64,000 nucleotides of DNA from the NCBI RefSeq assembly GCF_040183065.1, contig NC_091130.1, forward strand, positions 20,414,859 to 20,478,858. Direction: 5' to 3'. Below are positions 1 through 9,889 of this stretch, piece after piece. This stretch comes from Periplaneta americana (lineage: Eukaryota; Arthropoda; Insecta; Blattodea; Blattidae). The notes under the pieces are model-generated. The model saw only the letters and a program-made list of their open reading frames with translations. It had not been told where the DNA came from and searched no databases. Every line of letters begins with the position of its first letter. Position 1 is the first letter of the stretch. Both the position numbers and the translations under genes were made by a program.

Positions 1-638
1 AATAGTTCATTACAACATGTGTCCGGAAATGCTTCATTTCCGAGTTATGGCCTTCACAACATTGAAATTCACCGGAACGTTTTTCTTTCCGCAGGTCGTT
101 GTCATTACACAAGATGTTCAAAATGTCCACCTCCTGCTTGAATACAGACCTCACATCGATGTCTCATTGACCTGCGAACACGATCCCAAACTCCAGGAGT
201 ATTGCGTATGTCCTCAGAACATGCCACAATTCGATTCCGAAGGGATTCCAAATCAGGCACCGGAGACGAATAAATCAATGATTTTAAATGGCCCCACAAG
301 TAGAAATTGAGAGGGTTCAGATCAGGTGAGCGTGGAGGCCAAGCAATTGGGCCACCTCTACCTATCCATCGATCAGGAAACCTTCGATCCAAGTACCGGC
401 GAGCCGTACGACTGAAGTGTGCAGGAGCGCCATCATGCAAGAAGTGAATGTGTTGACGATTGATCAGTGGAGTGTCTTCTAAAACATGAGGTATGGTTCC
501 GGTGAATTTCAATGTTGTGAAGGCCATAACTCGGAAATAAAGCATTTCCGGACACATGTTGTAATGAACTATTTTGATTGTCTATATGTGGGAAATACAT
601 ACCTGAAATTATGCCACGTATTTTTTAAACACCCTGTA
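1..638. mobile_element. Fold-back mariner-like element, left end outside the window
   Basis: Positions 1-78 and 496-573 are inverted copies of each other with about one mismatch. They enclose a transposase fragment on the minus strand. The right side runs on to 638, ending in CACCCTGTA next to a TA, the same end seen in the elements at 9256-9700 and 63150-63999. The long internal arms and TA target fit a Tc1/mariner-superfamily fold-back derivative. The left terminus lies before base 1, so full length is unknown. Confidence 0.75.
105..557 (-). pseudogene. Mariner-like transposase C-terminal fragment (DD41D-type spacing)
   Basis: This 150-codon frame reads HDGAPAHFS, then RWIGRGGPIAWPPRSPDLNP and NFYLWGHLK. 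These are the second and third catalytic blocks of IS630-Tc1-mariner transposases, which cut and paste DNA. Between the D of HDG and the position of the third acidic residue I count 41 residues, as in DD41D lineages. That third residue is N (PLNF) where the family normally has D, so catalysis should be lost. The first 20 or so codons come from the inverted-repeat arm rather than a natural N-terminus. The first D block is missing. Confidence 0.8.
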
Positions 639-650
639 TAACGCAGTAAA

Positions 651-1546
651 TACAGGATTGTATTGTATTGTATTGTATTTATTAACATTTCATTGTATTC
701 ATACACTGCTTTACAGCTACAATATGGAACAAGTCAAAAGCTTAATACTATTATAAAGTCTTAGGGTGCTATGCATAGACATTTCGCTAGCCCGCGCTAT
801 GAGCGTGCTAAACTAGCCCCGGCTATCGACTGATTACTTGTACAGGATTCATATCATATCACATCGCTAACACTGGTTTATGAATACGAAAAACGTTAGT
901 TCGCTGATCATCCACTGGAAGCCCGCGCTAAGAATATCTATGAATATGGCCCTTAATTTATAGTCATAGTCTAGATGAAATATATACAGACGAGATTTAC
1001 AATATAGTCTACTAGTACAACACAAAGTTTTAGTATCAATTTCATTAAGTGTTATTGAGTGTCATGAATTCACCTACAGAACAGAATGCGTGAGAAATTA
1101 GGTACTTCTTTAATTTGGCCCTAAATAATCTTATGTTTTGAGTTTCATTTTTTATATCGGTAGGGAGGCTATTAAAAATTTTTACTGCCATATAAAGCAC
1201 TCCTTCTTGATAGCACGATAGACTTGCCGATGGGGTATGAAAGTCATTTTTTTGACGTGTATTTATGCTATGAACTGTTGAATTAGTTACAAAGTTTTTA
1301 CGATTACATAAGAGGAAGATTATTAATGAAAAGATATACTGACAAGCCATGGGCATTATTTGTAGTTTTTTGAAAATAGCCCTACACGATTCCCTAGATT
1401 TGGCACCTACTATTATTCTAATTACTCTTTTTTTTAATAGAAATATGCTTTTACTATCTGTGGAATTTCCCCAGAATATTATTCCAAAACTCATTACCGA
1501 GTGGAAGAATAACTGGTGTATTTTAGTTTTTTTTTTTTTTTTTAGG
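651..1546 (-). mobile_element. LINE family A, copy 1 (5'-truncated)
   Basis: A minus-strand non-LTR retrotransposon 3' end. It contains the RT C-terminal region, a 3' UTR and a tail of ACAAT repeats (about 651-680). The 5' side breaks off at a run of 17 T on the plus strand near 1529-1545. The 3' UTR matches the second copy at 19430-21777, and that copy shows where the MITE at 764-952 was inserted. Clade is probably within the Jockey/CR1 group, but the RT palm is absent so this is not certain. Confidence 0.8.
764..952. mobile_element. PIF/Harbinger-like MITE inside LINE A copy 1
   Basis: The ends are imperfect inverted repeats: GGGTGCTATGCATAGACATT on the left and the reverse of GGGCCATATTCATAGATATT on the right. 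Both ends also share an inverted GC-rich AGCCCGCGC-like block. TTA is duplicated at 761-763 and 953-955. LINE A copy 2 near 21655 reads straight through this point (ataaataagactttg), giving an empty site. The TTA target and GGG ends are typical of PIF/Harbinger derivatives. There is no coding capacity in 189 bp. Confidence 0.85.
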
Positions 1547-1560
1547 TCAACAGAATTCAC
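1045..1560 (-). pseudogene. LINE A reverse transcriptase C-terminal region
   Basis: The frame contains SFGIIFWGNSTDSKSIF, KRVIRIIVGAKSRESC and a C-terminal block FNSLPTDIKNETQNIRLFRA. This is the conserved region after the RT palm in Jockey-group LINE ORF2 proteins. The first 12 or so residues (a lysine run) come from the poly-T stretch and are not native. The catalytic YADD segment is not present, so it cannot work alone. The same protein segment recurs at 19457-20460. Confidence 0.8.
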
Positions 1561-1567
1561 AATATAA

Positions 1568-1796
1568 GCGTTCAGAAGTCAACATGATTAACTCCTTTCC
1601 CAAAGATTTTGAGATATTCAAGGTTAAAGTCAAATACACACAATTAATTCTGTGACGTAGTCAAGAAGAATATTGCATTCCGTGGGCTTTTTACTGAACT
1701 GTGGAGTTACACGGAACACTGAAAATATGGTCAATTTGATACATTGCGTACTTAGAAACTCTGAAATAACCAAAAGTGGAGATGACTTCTGAACGC
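1568..1796. mobile_element. Candidate short MITE
   Basis: GCGTTCAGAAGTCA at 1568 is repeated as its reverse complement ending at 1796. This gives a 229-bp segment with about 14-bp terminal inverted repeats. No clear target duplication was found and the inside is AT-rich without coding signal. It could instead be part of a longer repeat. Confidence 0.4.
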
Positions 1797-2088
1797 CTCA
1801 ATTATACGAATTCTACGATCATGATTCGGAAAAGTATTAAAGAAATTAGAAGTCTAGAAGCAAGGAAAAATATAAGTAAAAACCTACAAATCCGGTCCCT
1901 AGGTATGAGCAAGCAGCTTCTTTCACTGATAGAATTTGAGTCTTCAGTGCAGTAGCACTCATTGTCAGCACCAGTTCTTTGTACATAAATTCCACCTAAA
2001 TTTGAATAATTACTAAGATTAACATTACTAATTGTTAATTTTATACAAATTCCTAGAAGTACTAAACTGGATTTTATAACATCCTAAA
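1797..2088. other. Unassigned AT-rich sequence
   Basis: No open frame, RNA gene or repeat copy recognised. A short ATCCGGTCCCTAG stretch near 1891-1903 resembles the terminus of the hAT family at 23333-24512 but lacks the rest of the element. Confidence 0.4.
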
Positions 2089-2100
2089 TCTCTCTTTTTA

Positions 2101-2458
2101 TATTAATAATAATCCGTGGCGCTACAGCGCACGAAGGGCCAAGACCGACCAGCCGGCTGCTGGCCTCACGGCCACATGCCGAAGCAGAGGTGGACGATCA
2201 TCCAACCAGAATGGAGGTATCGTTTGGTTAGCGGTTAGCATGATGAGCCCCTCAGCCGTTATAGCTGGTTTGTGTAACCGGATTTCGCTTCCTATCGTAG
2301 CTCCCCATGTGCATCACGATGCTGGGTGGGACCGGTTCCATACACTGGCCGAAATTTCATGAGAAAATTTCTTCCCCCATGAGGACTCGAACCAGCGCGC
2401 ATTCCGTAACGCGGGTCCCAGGCAGGATGCCTTAGACCACGACGCAACGGCGCGGGAC
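2101..2458 (-). mobile_element. tRNA-derived SINE with perfect 12-bp target duplication
   Basis: The tRNA-like head is on the minus strand at about 2390-2458. It carries a perfect B box (GGTTCGAGTCC) and an A-box-like TCGTGGTCTAAGG. The body has the GCTACAGCGCACGAAGGGCC block and the minus-strand 3' end is an ATT-rich tail (2101-2113). TCTCTCTTTTTA is duplicated exactly at 2089-2100 and 2459-2470, as expected for LINE-driven insertion. I recall related sequences from other insects, but that was not checked. Confidence 0.85.
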
Positions 2459-2470
2459 TCTCTCTTTTTA

Positions 2471-2764
2471 GTATCTAGAAATCCGTTCTCTAGTTTTTGA
2501 CATTGTGAATTTAAATTTTGTCATTAGAATCAATACACTATGGAATTTATTAGAAACTAATAATAGTCTTATTTAAAAAGTTTGATATACTTACGCCCTG
2601 GTGTTCATATCACATGAGCGCAGAGAGATGAAATATGGCGACATCCAGTAGAAGGAGGCAGCGACCATGGAACAAGCAGAAATGATAGTATTTTAGGACG
2701 TATGCAATTTTACGTACTCGTAATTGAACAAAGAGTGTTAACTTAGGTATGTAGCGAACATCTA
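2471..2764. other. Unassigned sequence
   Basis: Nothing recognised apart from AT-rich runs. A short CAC trinucleotide run begins at the right edge (about 2767-2787). Confidence 0.4.
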
Positions 2765-2952
2765 TAACCACCACCACCACCACCACATATGGTTAAACGA
2801 CCTGAAATAACAGAAAGGACAAATTTAAATACTTAAGGGATTCAAATTTGATATTGGTTTTATTTCTGGAAACAGCACATAACATACAATAACACGAACA
2901 CTAATATTTTTCAAAATAGTCCCCCAGCTCATCGATACATTTCGGTCTTCCT
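2765..2952 (-). pseudogene. Mariner-like transposase C-terminus fragment
   Basis: Minus-strand codons near 2905-2950 read CIDELGDYFEKY followed by a stop, the usual last residues of a mariner transposase. Downstream on the minus strand is AT-rich 3' flank. The fragment meets the 3' end of LINE C at about 2952 with no spacer. Only the last 12 or so codons are recognisable. Confidence 0.55.
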
Positions 2953-3311
2953 CTTAGTCTCTACATTATGATCCATGTATCTTAATATTGTCTATCATCT
3001 GATATCTTCTAGATCTTCGAACGTTTCTTCCGTTCACCATTTCTTCCAGTAGGCAGTTTCTTCTTAGGCAGTCAGTGGCCTAGGGAATTCTTTTTTTCTC
3101 TTTTTGATCAGCTTCAGCATTATTCTTTCTTCATCCACTCTTTCTAGCACAGCTTCATTTCTCATTCTGTCTCTCCATTTCACACACTCCATTCTTACTC
3201 ATATCCACATTTCAAATGTTTATGATCGTTTCTCTTCACTTCGTCGTAATATCCATGTTTCTGCCTCATACAACGCCGCACTCTACACAAAACACTTAAC
3301 TAGTCTCTTCC

Positions 3312-3545
3312 TTAGTTCTTTTCCAGAGGCCCGTAGAAGATGCTCCTTTTTCTACTGAACGCTCTTTTTACCATTGCTATCCTACTTTTTACTTCCTGGC
3401 AGCAGCTCATGTTACTGCTTATAGTACACCCCAAGTATTTGAAGCTGTCCTCTTGTTTCACTGCGTCATTTAGAATTCGCAGGTTTACCTTCTTTACTTT
3501 TCTTCCTATGACCATGGTCTTCGTCTTGTTGGCATTTATCTTCAT
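3312..3545 (-). pseudogene. LINE C reverse transcriptase, post-YADD region
   Basis: Reads MKINANKTKTMVIGRK, then FKYLGCTISSNMSC and a frameshift near GPLEKN. This is the segment right after the YADD motif in RTE-like RTs, where NxxKTK and YLG are conserved. Upstream codons on the far side of the SINE (TLLAEEEMILRDMLLKL, 3850-3894) are the natural continuation. Confidence 0.75.
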
Positions 3546-3578
3546 TCCATACTGCTCACAGATGTAATTTAGTTTCAG

Positions 3579-3838
3579 TTTTTTTTAGTTGGCTATTTAG
3601 CGACGCTGTATCAACTACTAGTTATTTAGAGACGATGAGAATGGTGATAGTGAGACGGTATTTGGCGAGATGAAGCCGAGGATTCGCAATAGATTACCTG
3701 GCATTCACCTTACGGATGGGGAAAAACCTCGAAAAAACCCCAACCAGATAATCAGCCCAAGCGGGGATCGAACCCGCGCCCGAGCGCAACTTCAGGCCGT
3801 CAGGCATGCGGCTTAACCGACTGAGCCACACCGGTGGC
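3579..3838 (-). mobile_element. tRNA-derived SINE inserted in LINE C
   Basis: Minus-strand tRNA-like head (GTGTGGCTCAGTCGGTTAAG, then B-box-like GGGTTCGATCCCC) is followed by a body with GGTTGGGG and GAGGTTTTTCCCC blocks and an eight-A tail. Flanking 11-mers tttagtttcag (3568-3578) and tttagcttcag (3839-3849) are a target duplication with one change. It interrupts the RT frame of LINE C between LLKL and the following residues. A headless relative is at 33541-33703. Confidence 0.85.
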
Positions 3839-4340
3839 TTTAGCTTCAGTAGCATATCCCTTAGTATCATCTCCTCTTCTGCTAACAACGTCAAATCGTC
3901 AGCAAATCATATACACTTTATTCTTTTTTTTTCCTCATTCCATCACCCTTCCCATGTTCTGAAAATAATTTCACTAAATCCTCCTAGTAAAAGTTGAACA
4001 GGGTAGGTGTTGAAGAGCATCCTTGTCGTAGTCCTCTCCCTATTCCACTTCCGTTTGACATTTATTCTTCTATTCTGACTTTAACTCACTACTGAATAGC
4101 CGTCTCTCTTTCCAATCCACGCCAATTTTGTTCAGAATTCCCATCAGTTTATATCAATCCACTCTGTCAAAAGCCTTTTTCAAGTTCACAAATACTACAT
4201 AAATTTCTTTATTTTTCTGTAGGTATTTTTTTTCCGATGTTTCACAGCAGTCCAATTGCATTTCTAGTACTTTTTCCCTCCCTGAGCCCAAATTGCTCTT
4301 CTTCCAACTCTACTTCCATCTTAGAATATAAACGTCGATT

Positions 4341-4820
4341 CAGTATTTATTATTACAAAACCCTTTCAAATGAAAGACGTGAACTTTATGGTGACAACTG
4401 ATACGGTTTCTTAGCATAGTGACGCCAGACAACACAGGCGTGTCAGATGGACTGCATTACGAACTTGTCGATCAAATTTCAAGAGGCGCAATAAAATAAG
4501 ACTGCGTTATGTGGCCGCTTGGTCGCTGCACACGTTTATAGTCGTGTAGCATGACGGGCGTTCCCGTCAGACGGTGCAAATTAGGAGAAGCCGCGGGCGC
4601 AGCTGTCTTTTATAGCATATCACGCATTGACGACACGGACACGGTCGTGCCCCAGCACAGTGGAGGACAGGGTTCGAGCTACGGAATACCCTTCCATCAA
4701 GACTTGGGGGAATGCACTGAATAATTCCATTATCCTCGTCAACTAATTCCAACATCTACAGAATGTACATATATGAATATCGGAGTTTTAAGGTTGTATA
4801 ATTTATTTCACCTGCGTTAT
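4341..4820. other. Unassigned sequence
   Basis: Moderately GC-rich at 4380-4700. A 62-codon minus-strand frame (4567-4755) resembles no family I know and has no supporting signal. Nothing else recognised. Confidence 0.35.
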
Positions 4821-5443
4821 AATAGTACATTATGCAAAGAGCGTATAATGGTACTAATTAAGACGCGAGTATGTTTATGAAACTTGCTTGCGCTTGTTTC
4901 ATAATTTTCATACAAGCGTCTTAATTACCATTATAATAAAGTTTCATACGACTTTTTATGCTCGACCATATTTCTAACTTGAAATTATTCATAAGTATTC
5001 ATGTTATGGTTATCTAAGTGAAGAGCGAAACTGACCTAAATTGTGAGATGTGCGCAGACGCAAAATTATTTATTTTTTCCGAGAAACAAATGTCGACATT
5101 GACCTTGATATAATCTAGAGAGTAAAATAAACATTAATCTTGATATAACCTTGAAATTGAATTAGACATTGAAAAACGAGATGACAAATTGAATTTATTT
5201 GAATATTATTTACAATTAACGCTAATTATTAATCTAATCTCACGCTAATTATTAATCTAATCTCGCGCTAGTTGTCTTTCGATTGCATATCCGAGAATAA
5301 TCGATACTTGCGCTTTCATTTTGCTACAATGGTATTTTCTGATTGGTGGAACACCTGAACTTTAATGAATAGGTGTACTTTAATGAGGTCCATTAAAGGG
5401 CTGCTACCAGGTGTATAATTACATTTCGGCATGGTCGACATAA
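4821..5443 (-). repeat. 640-bp dispersed repeat, copy 1
   Basis: Minus-strand copy of a family also present at 39289-39932 and 54376-55006. Shared landmarks are a TTATG[C/T]CGACCATGCCGAAA-like start, a CCAAT box (seen here as gattggtgg) and a terminal segment with long hairpins around TTATGAAAC...GTTTCATAA. It lacks the cggaggctggaaatcc block of the other copies and carries a short local duplication (ctaattattaatctaatctc twice). Element class is unknown. Confidence 0.7.
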
Positions 5444-5459
5444 AATAATAAACCATACA

Positions 5460-5930
5460 TGGGGTGAAAGAGTAGGTCTTCTAGTTTTTAGAAAACGCAC
5501 TGTAAGTTCTCAATGTGGGTACCCCTTGTTACACGGCAACATCCAACCAGGAGTCGAGTTTTTCCCATATTCTGGTTAGCATGTCTGGTGTGCCCAATCC
5601 TGTGTCTCAAACCAGGTAGGATGGCAGGTAGTGGGGGCATGTAACCCGATCTCTGACACATCCCCAGAGAAAGAAGTTACATAGAGTGAAGTCGGGAGAC
5701 CTTGGAGGCCACCTGAGTAAAGCCATGTTGTGATCGTGACGACCGATCCAGCAATTACTGCACTTTTTAAGGAAATGAGGGGTGCATCGTCTGGCTGCAA
5801 ATTATGTTCTGTAATGTATTCTGCAACCCGAGAGTCAGCGTCATCTTTAACAGTGGTGCTGCCACGTGACAGGATGAGGTAATAATTTGCACGCGTAGAA
5901 GTGAAAAATTTCACAGCTGCTCTTTCATTA
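5460..5930 (-). pseudogene. Mariner-like transposase remnant (frameshifted)
   Basis: One minus-strand frame reads WIGRHDHNMALLRWPPRSPD and then NFFLWGCVRDRV, and another reads MWEKLDSWLD-like and CRVTRGTHIENL-like C-terminal blocks. An upstream LQPDDAPLIS is the decayed second catalytic block (normally QDGAPPHF). These are signatures of the insect mariner-like group with FFLWG. At least two frameshifts separate the blocks. The 112-codon frame 5576-5914 covers part of it in the wrong frame. Confidence 0.65.
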
Positions 5931-6636
5931 CAGGGTCTGGGTAGGGAAGAAAACAGCGCAGAGAAAGTGTATCTACAATCATATAATCAATGAAACAGTC
6001 AATAACTAATAGTGGTTTCTATAGTTCCGAGGTGCGCAGACCTCGCATCTCACAGTTATTGTAACTACTCACTACCTCGCAAGTCGCATGTCGGTTCAGA
6101 AAAACGAAGGCTTTACCGGAAACTGTTTCGTACTTTTGCTCGATATGTTCTCCTTGGAACGCTCTGAGAAGTGTAGCCTACATTAAAATACTACAATCTT
6201 GATCTATTTTGTTCGAATTTACGCAAAAATAGCGAAAGAAGAGCCGAATATCCTACATGCCTAGAGTTCCACCCTTCAATGTCTTTGTTTTGTGTCCGCA
6301 CTGCGTCATTCTCGGCAGTGATTTAGAATAAGAATTCACTCCTGTAATCTTTGATAATGGTAACAATTCAATCACTGATAGTTGGGAAGGAAAAGGTCAG
6401 ATTTGGGCAGTTTTACGTGAACAACTTAGGCTTCACAACAAGTACGAGAGGAGTCTTTAGTTACAAAAATTACTTGTATGGAAAAGGGACATTGTGCTGA
6501 GTACAGGGGGTTGGAAAGGCAGTAGCGCTCATATTTCACAGCAAAGATAATATAGGAAAGAGACGGTTTTGACACAAATGATCACAAATTCGGGATGCAT
6601 GTGTACCAACAATGACATAATCAGATGAAAATTATA
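5931..6636. other. Unassigned sequence
   Basis: No convincing coding or repeat signal. Base composition is mixed and no open frame over 60 codons resembles a known protein. Confidence 0.35.
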
Positions 6637-6640
6637 TATA

Positions 6641-7147
6641 GGGGAGACTCGGCTAATTCCGCAATATTAAGAAGTAAATCTGTCATATTTTTATCAAAAT
6701 GTTTATTGAAAAATATTATCAAGGTATGTAGACATGGACGAAATCTTTCATTAACAAATGAGATAAAGAGACCTATTAAAATGCAAATATTTTTAGTTGT
6801 ACATACATTACAGTTGAAAAAGAACAACTCGGGTAATTCCGCAGTAGTAAATAATTATGAAATACATTATGAAAGTAACATAAAAGAAACAATTTATATT
6901 TAACAATGCTCACTTTCTTCACAGCTGTGTAGCAAAACACGAAAAACAGCCAACTTTCGATGTTTCACTGTATTGCCGACAGAGGTGTCGACAAATATCC
7001 TTGATTTTTTTCTATAGCACTGCAGAGGACATGCCTCCTGTTGACAGCCTCTCAAAACTTACGTTCACGCTATTGTAAAGCCGCAGTAAAATCATATATG
7101 CACTACTGCGGAATTACCCGTATTGCGGAATTAGCCGAGTTTCCCCT
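6641..7147. mobile_element. 507-bp TA-target MITE with nested inverted repeats
   Basis: Ends are GGGGAGACTCGGCTAATTCC on the left and the inverse of GGGGAAACTCGGCTAATTCC on the right, flanked by TATA on each side. A second, sub-terminal inverted pair, CGGGTAATTCCGCAGTAGT (about 6831) and its complement (about 7104), repeats the same core. TA target and palindromic ends suggest a Tc1/mariner-type non-autonomous element. Open frames inside are not protein-like. Confidence 0.8.
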
Positions 7148-7151
7148 ATAT

Positions 7152-7904
7152 TTTTTTAATTTATGAAAAAGAAACAGTTTTGTGAATCGCCTGTTCATAT
7201 AGCCCATTCTATAAAATGTTCAAAGTCCAATCAATGTTATCTGAGGGGAAAGACCTTCCGAGTTGAAAGCCGCATGCTATTACCCTATCACATGTATGAA
7301 TCCAGGTCCGCCGTTCTGAATTGTGTGGATGTCAGGAAAAATTAGCTAAAACGCCAGCTAGAGGAATACACGAATGGCCCGTTACCCCGTCTAATTGCCC
7401 AAAATGGATTTACTCTCCCGTGCGAGATGATATCGCATTAATTGGCTCATTACCTACTGAATTACACCCCTCCAGAAGCGCCTTCATTTTCCGTTACTTC
7501 GCTTATATTCCACAATTAAGACGTTTTCTGGGAAAATTTGTCACCAAGGGGGAAAATAAATTATAATAAATAACTTACTTTTAAACAAATTAGCTCTTAT
7601 TCAAGCCTAATCTTCAATATGATTGCAGACATCCTCTCTTATCAGCACTTATCAATGAAACAACAGAGGAACGCCTTCCGTACTCCAGCTTAATATCAGG
7701 ATAATGACAACATCGTATGGTTGGAAATGAACCTTTCGAGAATCTGAAAATAGGTGTACATGAATCAACAAAGCAGCACTCTAGTGACTTTTATATTACA
7801 TAGTCTATTGTCTTTTTAAGCTGAAATGACTCTCCTACTGTTAATTGTTTCTAATTACCTTTAATTGCATAAGTTTATATATACAAATATTAAATAATGT
7901 AAGG
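7152..7904. other. Unassigned AT-rich sequence
   Basis: Two overlapping plus-strand frames (7163-7345 and 7321-7566) show no recognisable domain. No repeat relationship to the rest of the window was noticed. Confidence 0.35.
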
Positions 7905-8065
7905 CAATTTAAAGAATGAAAAAATACAGGAAGAAGAGTATGAGATGAAAATGGAAGGGGAAGAATAGAAGCAAGGGGAAGTTGAAGGGGAAGGAGGACA
8001 AGGTAGGAAGGGAGGAGAAAGAAACAGTGGGAGGGAAGTGAAAAGGTGAAGAGAAGAGAAAGTTC
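7905..8065 (+). repeat. Purine-rich tract
   Basis: Nearly all A and G on the plus strand (gaagggg and aggaagg blocks) without a fixed period. Similar to the larger tracts at 9890-11220 and 60560-62440. Confidence 0.7.
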
Positions 8066-8083
8066 GTCGTCATGTATTCAGAA

Positions 8084-8894
8084 ATAGTAATATGCGTTAC
8101 AAGAGCGGAATGTTGACGTTTTCATGTTCGAGGAAAAGATTTAAAAAGCGAAACGTAGTTGAGCTTTTTTAATTCCCGAGAATATGAAAACAAACATACC
8201 GCTCGTGTATCGTACATTATTTTGTGCGAAGATCGTTTATTACATACCTGAAAGAGGAATTTCTAATTAGTTGCAATGAAATCTCCATCTTGGTTTCTGT
8301 TCAATGACGGAGACTTTGGAAAACAAATATATCTATCTTCAACACTGTTCCTATAAAATGTTTTGTGTGTTCACTATACTCCAGCAGGCCGTGATATACG
8401 TCTGTATTTTTTTTCCCCCAGTCCATAAATGCGAACTTAAAACAAACGGTAAGGTTATGTAATGATTTATTTTTCATTTTAATATTTTAACTATATTATT
8501 TATATAACATATTGCAGTAATAACATCGGCATCTGGAATCTTGTTGATTTTTTTCACGGCTTCCTTAATGTTACTTGCATCACGAATGCAGTAACTTTTG
8601 TGGTGTTGTAGAGTTTACTTAATTTTTAGCAAATATTTAAAAATAATAATTAACATTGCAATTTAGGTGAAATTGCAGTGGTAAGTTTCCAATTTATAAT
8701 TATTACTGTGTTAAACGTCTCTAAAAATAATATGTTAAAAGCCTAAAGCAGTAAAATGAATGACGCGCTTAAGCGGTAAGAAGAGGGAAATTGTTATGTG
8801 TGTTACGTTGGGAATACTGAATGTGGTATTTCACACTTACCGCATATTGGTTTTGTGCGGAAAACAAGCAAATACGCACGATCTCGCACAAAAT
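8084..8894 (+). repeat. 810-bp dispersed repeat, copy 1
   Basis: Matches 12211-13019 in the same orientation over its whole length at roughly 95 percent by eye. It opens with a hairpin whose arms contain gagcggWatgttg and its complement (about 8105 and 8195). A second inverted pair joins attattttgtgcgaagatcg (about 8213) to cgatctcgcacaaaataat at the end. No coding capacity seen. Class unknown; the inverted ends suggest a fold-back DNA element. Confidence 0.75.
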
Positions 8895-9253
8895 AATTTG
8901 TCCGTAATAAACGTCCCAAGATCGAAATTGGTGCACTTCTGTTGAAGAGTCAAAGTCGATATTGGTCTACGATTGGGCTACTCTAGGCTAGGCAAACAAA
9001 TGTTGCCAACGACCACACGCCGGACTGCTCCTAATACCCACAACATAGTACAACGAAAACATCCGATCGAGAGTCGAAACCGAAATCCTGGCCGTTTATC
9101 CGCGTTGCTAGATTATTTTATACAGCCCATTGCATACATATTTAAATCATGGTGATATATAGGCATTCCAATACGATTGTGTAGGCTAGGTAAAAATTAT
9201 TGAAAACAGAAAATAAAACCTAGTATTATTCAGTCAATAAGAGGAAGGACAGC
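8895..9253. other. Unassigned sequence
   Basis: No RNA gene, repeat copy or protein-like frame recognised. The 60-codon frame at 8973-9155 has no support. Confidence 0.35.
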
Positions 9254-9255
9254 TA

Positions 9256-9700
9256 TACAGAGTGTGTCAGAAATAATTTGACAAACCTTGGGGGAATGTT
9301 CCTCAAACCAAAACAGGAAAAAAAAAGTTCATATAAACATACGTCCCAAAATCCTTAGTTTTTTTTAGTTATTAATCAAAGAACATAATGAAACATCTGT
9401 TAGATATTGTCACCTGGGCTGCAAGTGTTGCAACTTTTAATCAATTCAGAAACTCATAACATATGTTTAAAATGTTCTCCTCTTGCTGCCACTTTCATTG
9501 TTATGAGTTTCTGAATCGATTAAAGTTGCAACACTTGCTACCAAGCTGACAATATCTAACAGATGTTTCATTATGTTCTTTGATTAATAAGTAAAAAACT
9601 AAGTATTTTCAAACATATGTTTATGTGAAACTTTTTTTCATGTTTTGTTGTGAGGAACATGCCCCCAAGGTTTGTCAAAGTATTTCTGAAACACCCTGTA
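9256..9700. mobile_element. 445-bp fold-back element, CACCCTGTA ends
   Basis: The two halves (9256-9470 and 9480-9700) are inverted copies over about 210 bp. Outer ends read TACAGAGTGTGTCAGAAATA and, inverted, TACAGGGTGTTTCAGAAATA, with TA at 9254-9255 and 9701-9702. No transposase is left. Ends and target match the elements at 1-638 and 63150-63999, so they probably used related mariner-type enzymes. Confidence 0.85.
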
Positions 9701-9702
9701 TA

Positions 9703-9889
9703 AAGATCAAAAGTGTTATGAGGATGAGACAAGTGATAACTATTAAAAAACAGAGAGAAGAATACATAAACAAGATAATCCATCATCATCATCATCATCT
9801 TCTTCTTCTTCTTTAAGAAATACATAGGTCCTTTGAACAGTTCCACTTTAAGTTTTAAACAGGTTTTTATGTCACACTTCCATGAGCTT
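9703..9889. other. Short spacer with CAT/CTT runs
   Basis: Contains a small microsatellite, (CAT)6 followed by (CTT)4, at about 9781-9812. Otherwise unremarkable. Confidence 0.6.

Larger units (their letters stand above)
2953..4340 (-). mobile_element. LINE family C, copy 1 (5'-truncated, RTE-like)
   Basis: Minus-strand LINE with decayed RT palm coding at about 3860-4340, including FGLREGKSTRNAIG-like and FVNLKKAFDRVD-like blocks. The C-terminal region is at 3312-3567 and the 3' end is near 2953. A SINE inserted at 3579-3838 splits the palm from the C-terminal region. Related fragments lie at 17633, 22186, 36722 and 46148. Frameshifts and stops are frequent, so the copy is dead. Confidence 0.75.

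Noticed and set aside
1885-1903. Fragment of the TAGGGACCGG hAT family
   Set aside because: Only about 13 bp match the terminus; could be chance.
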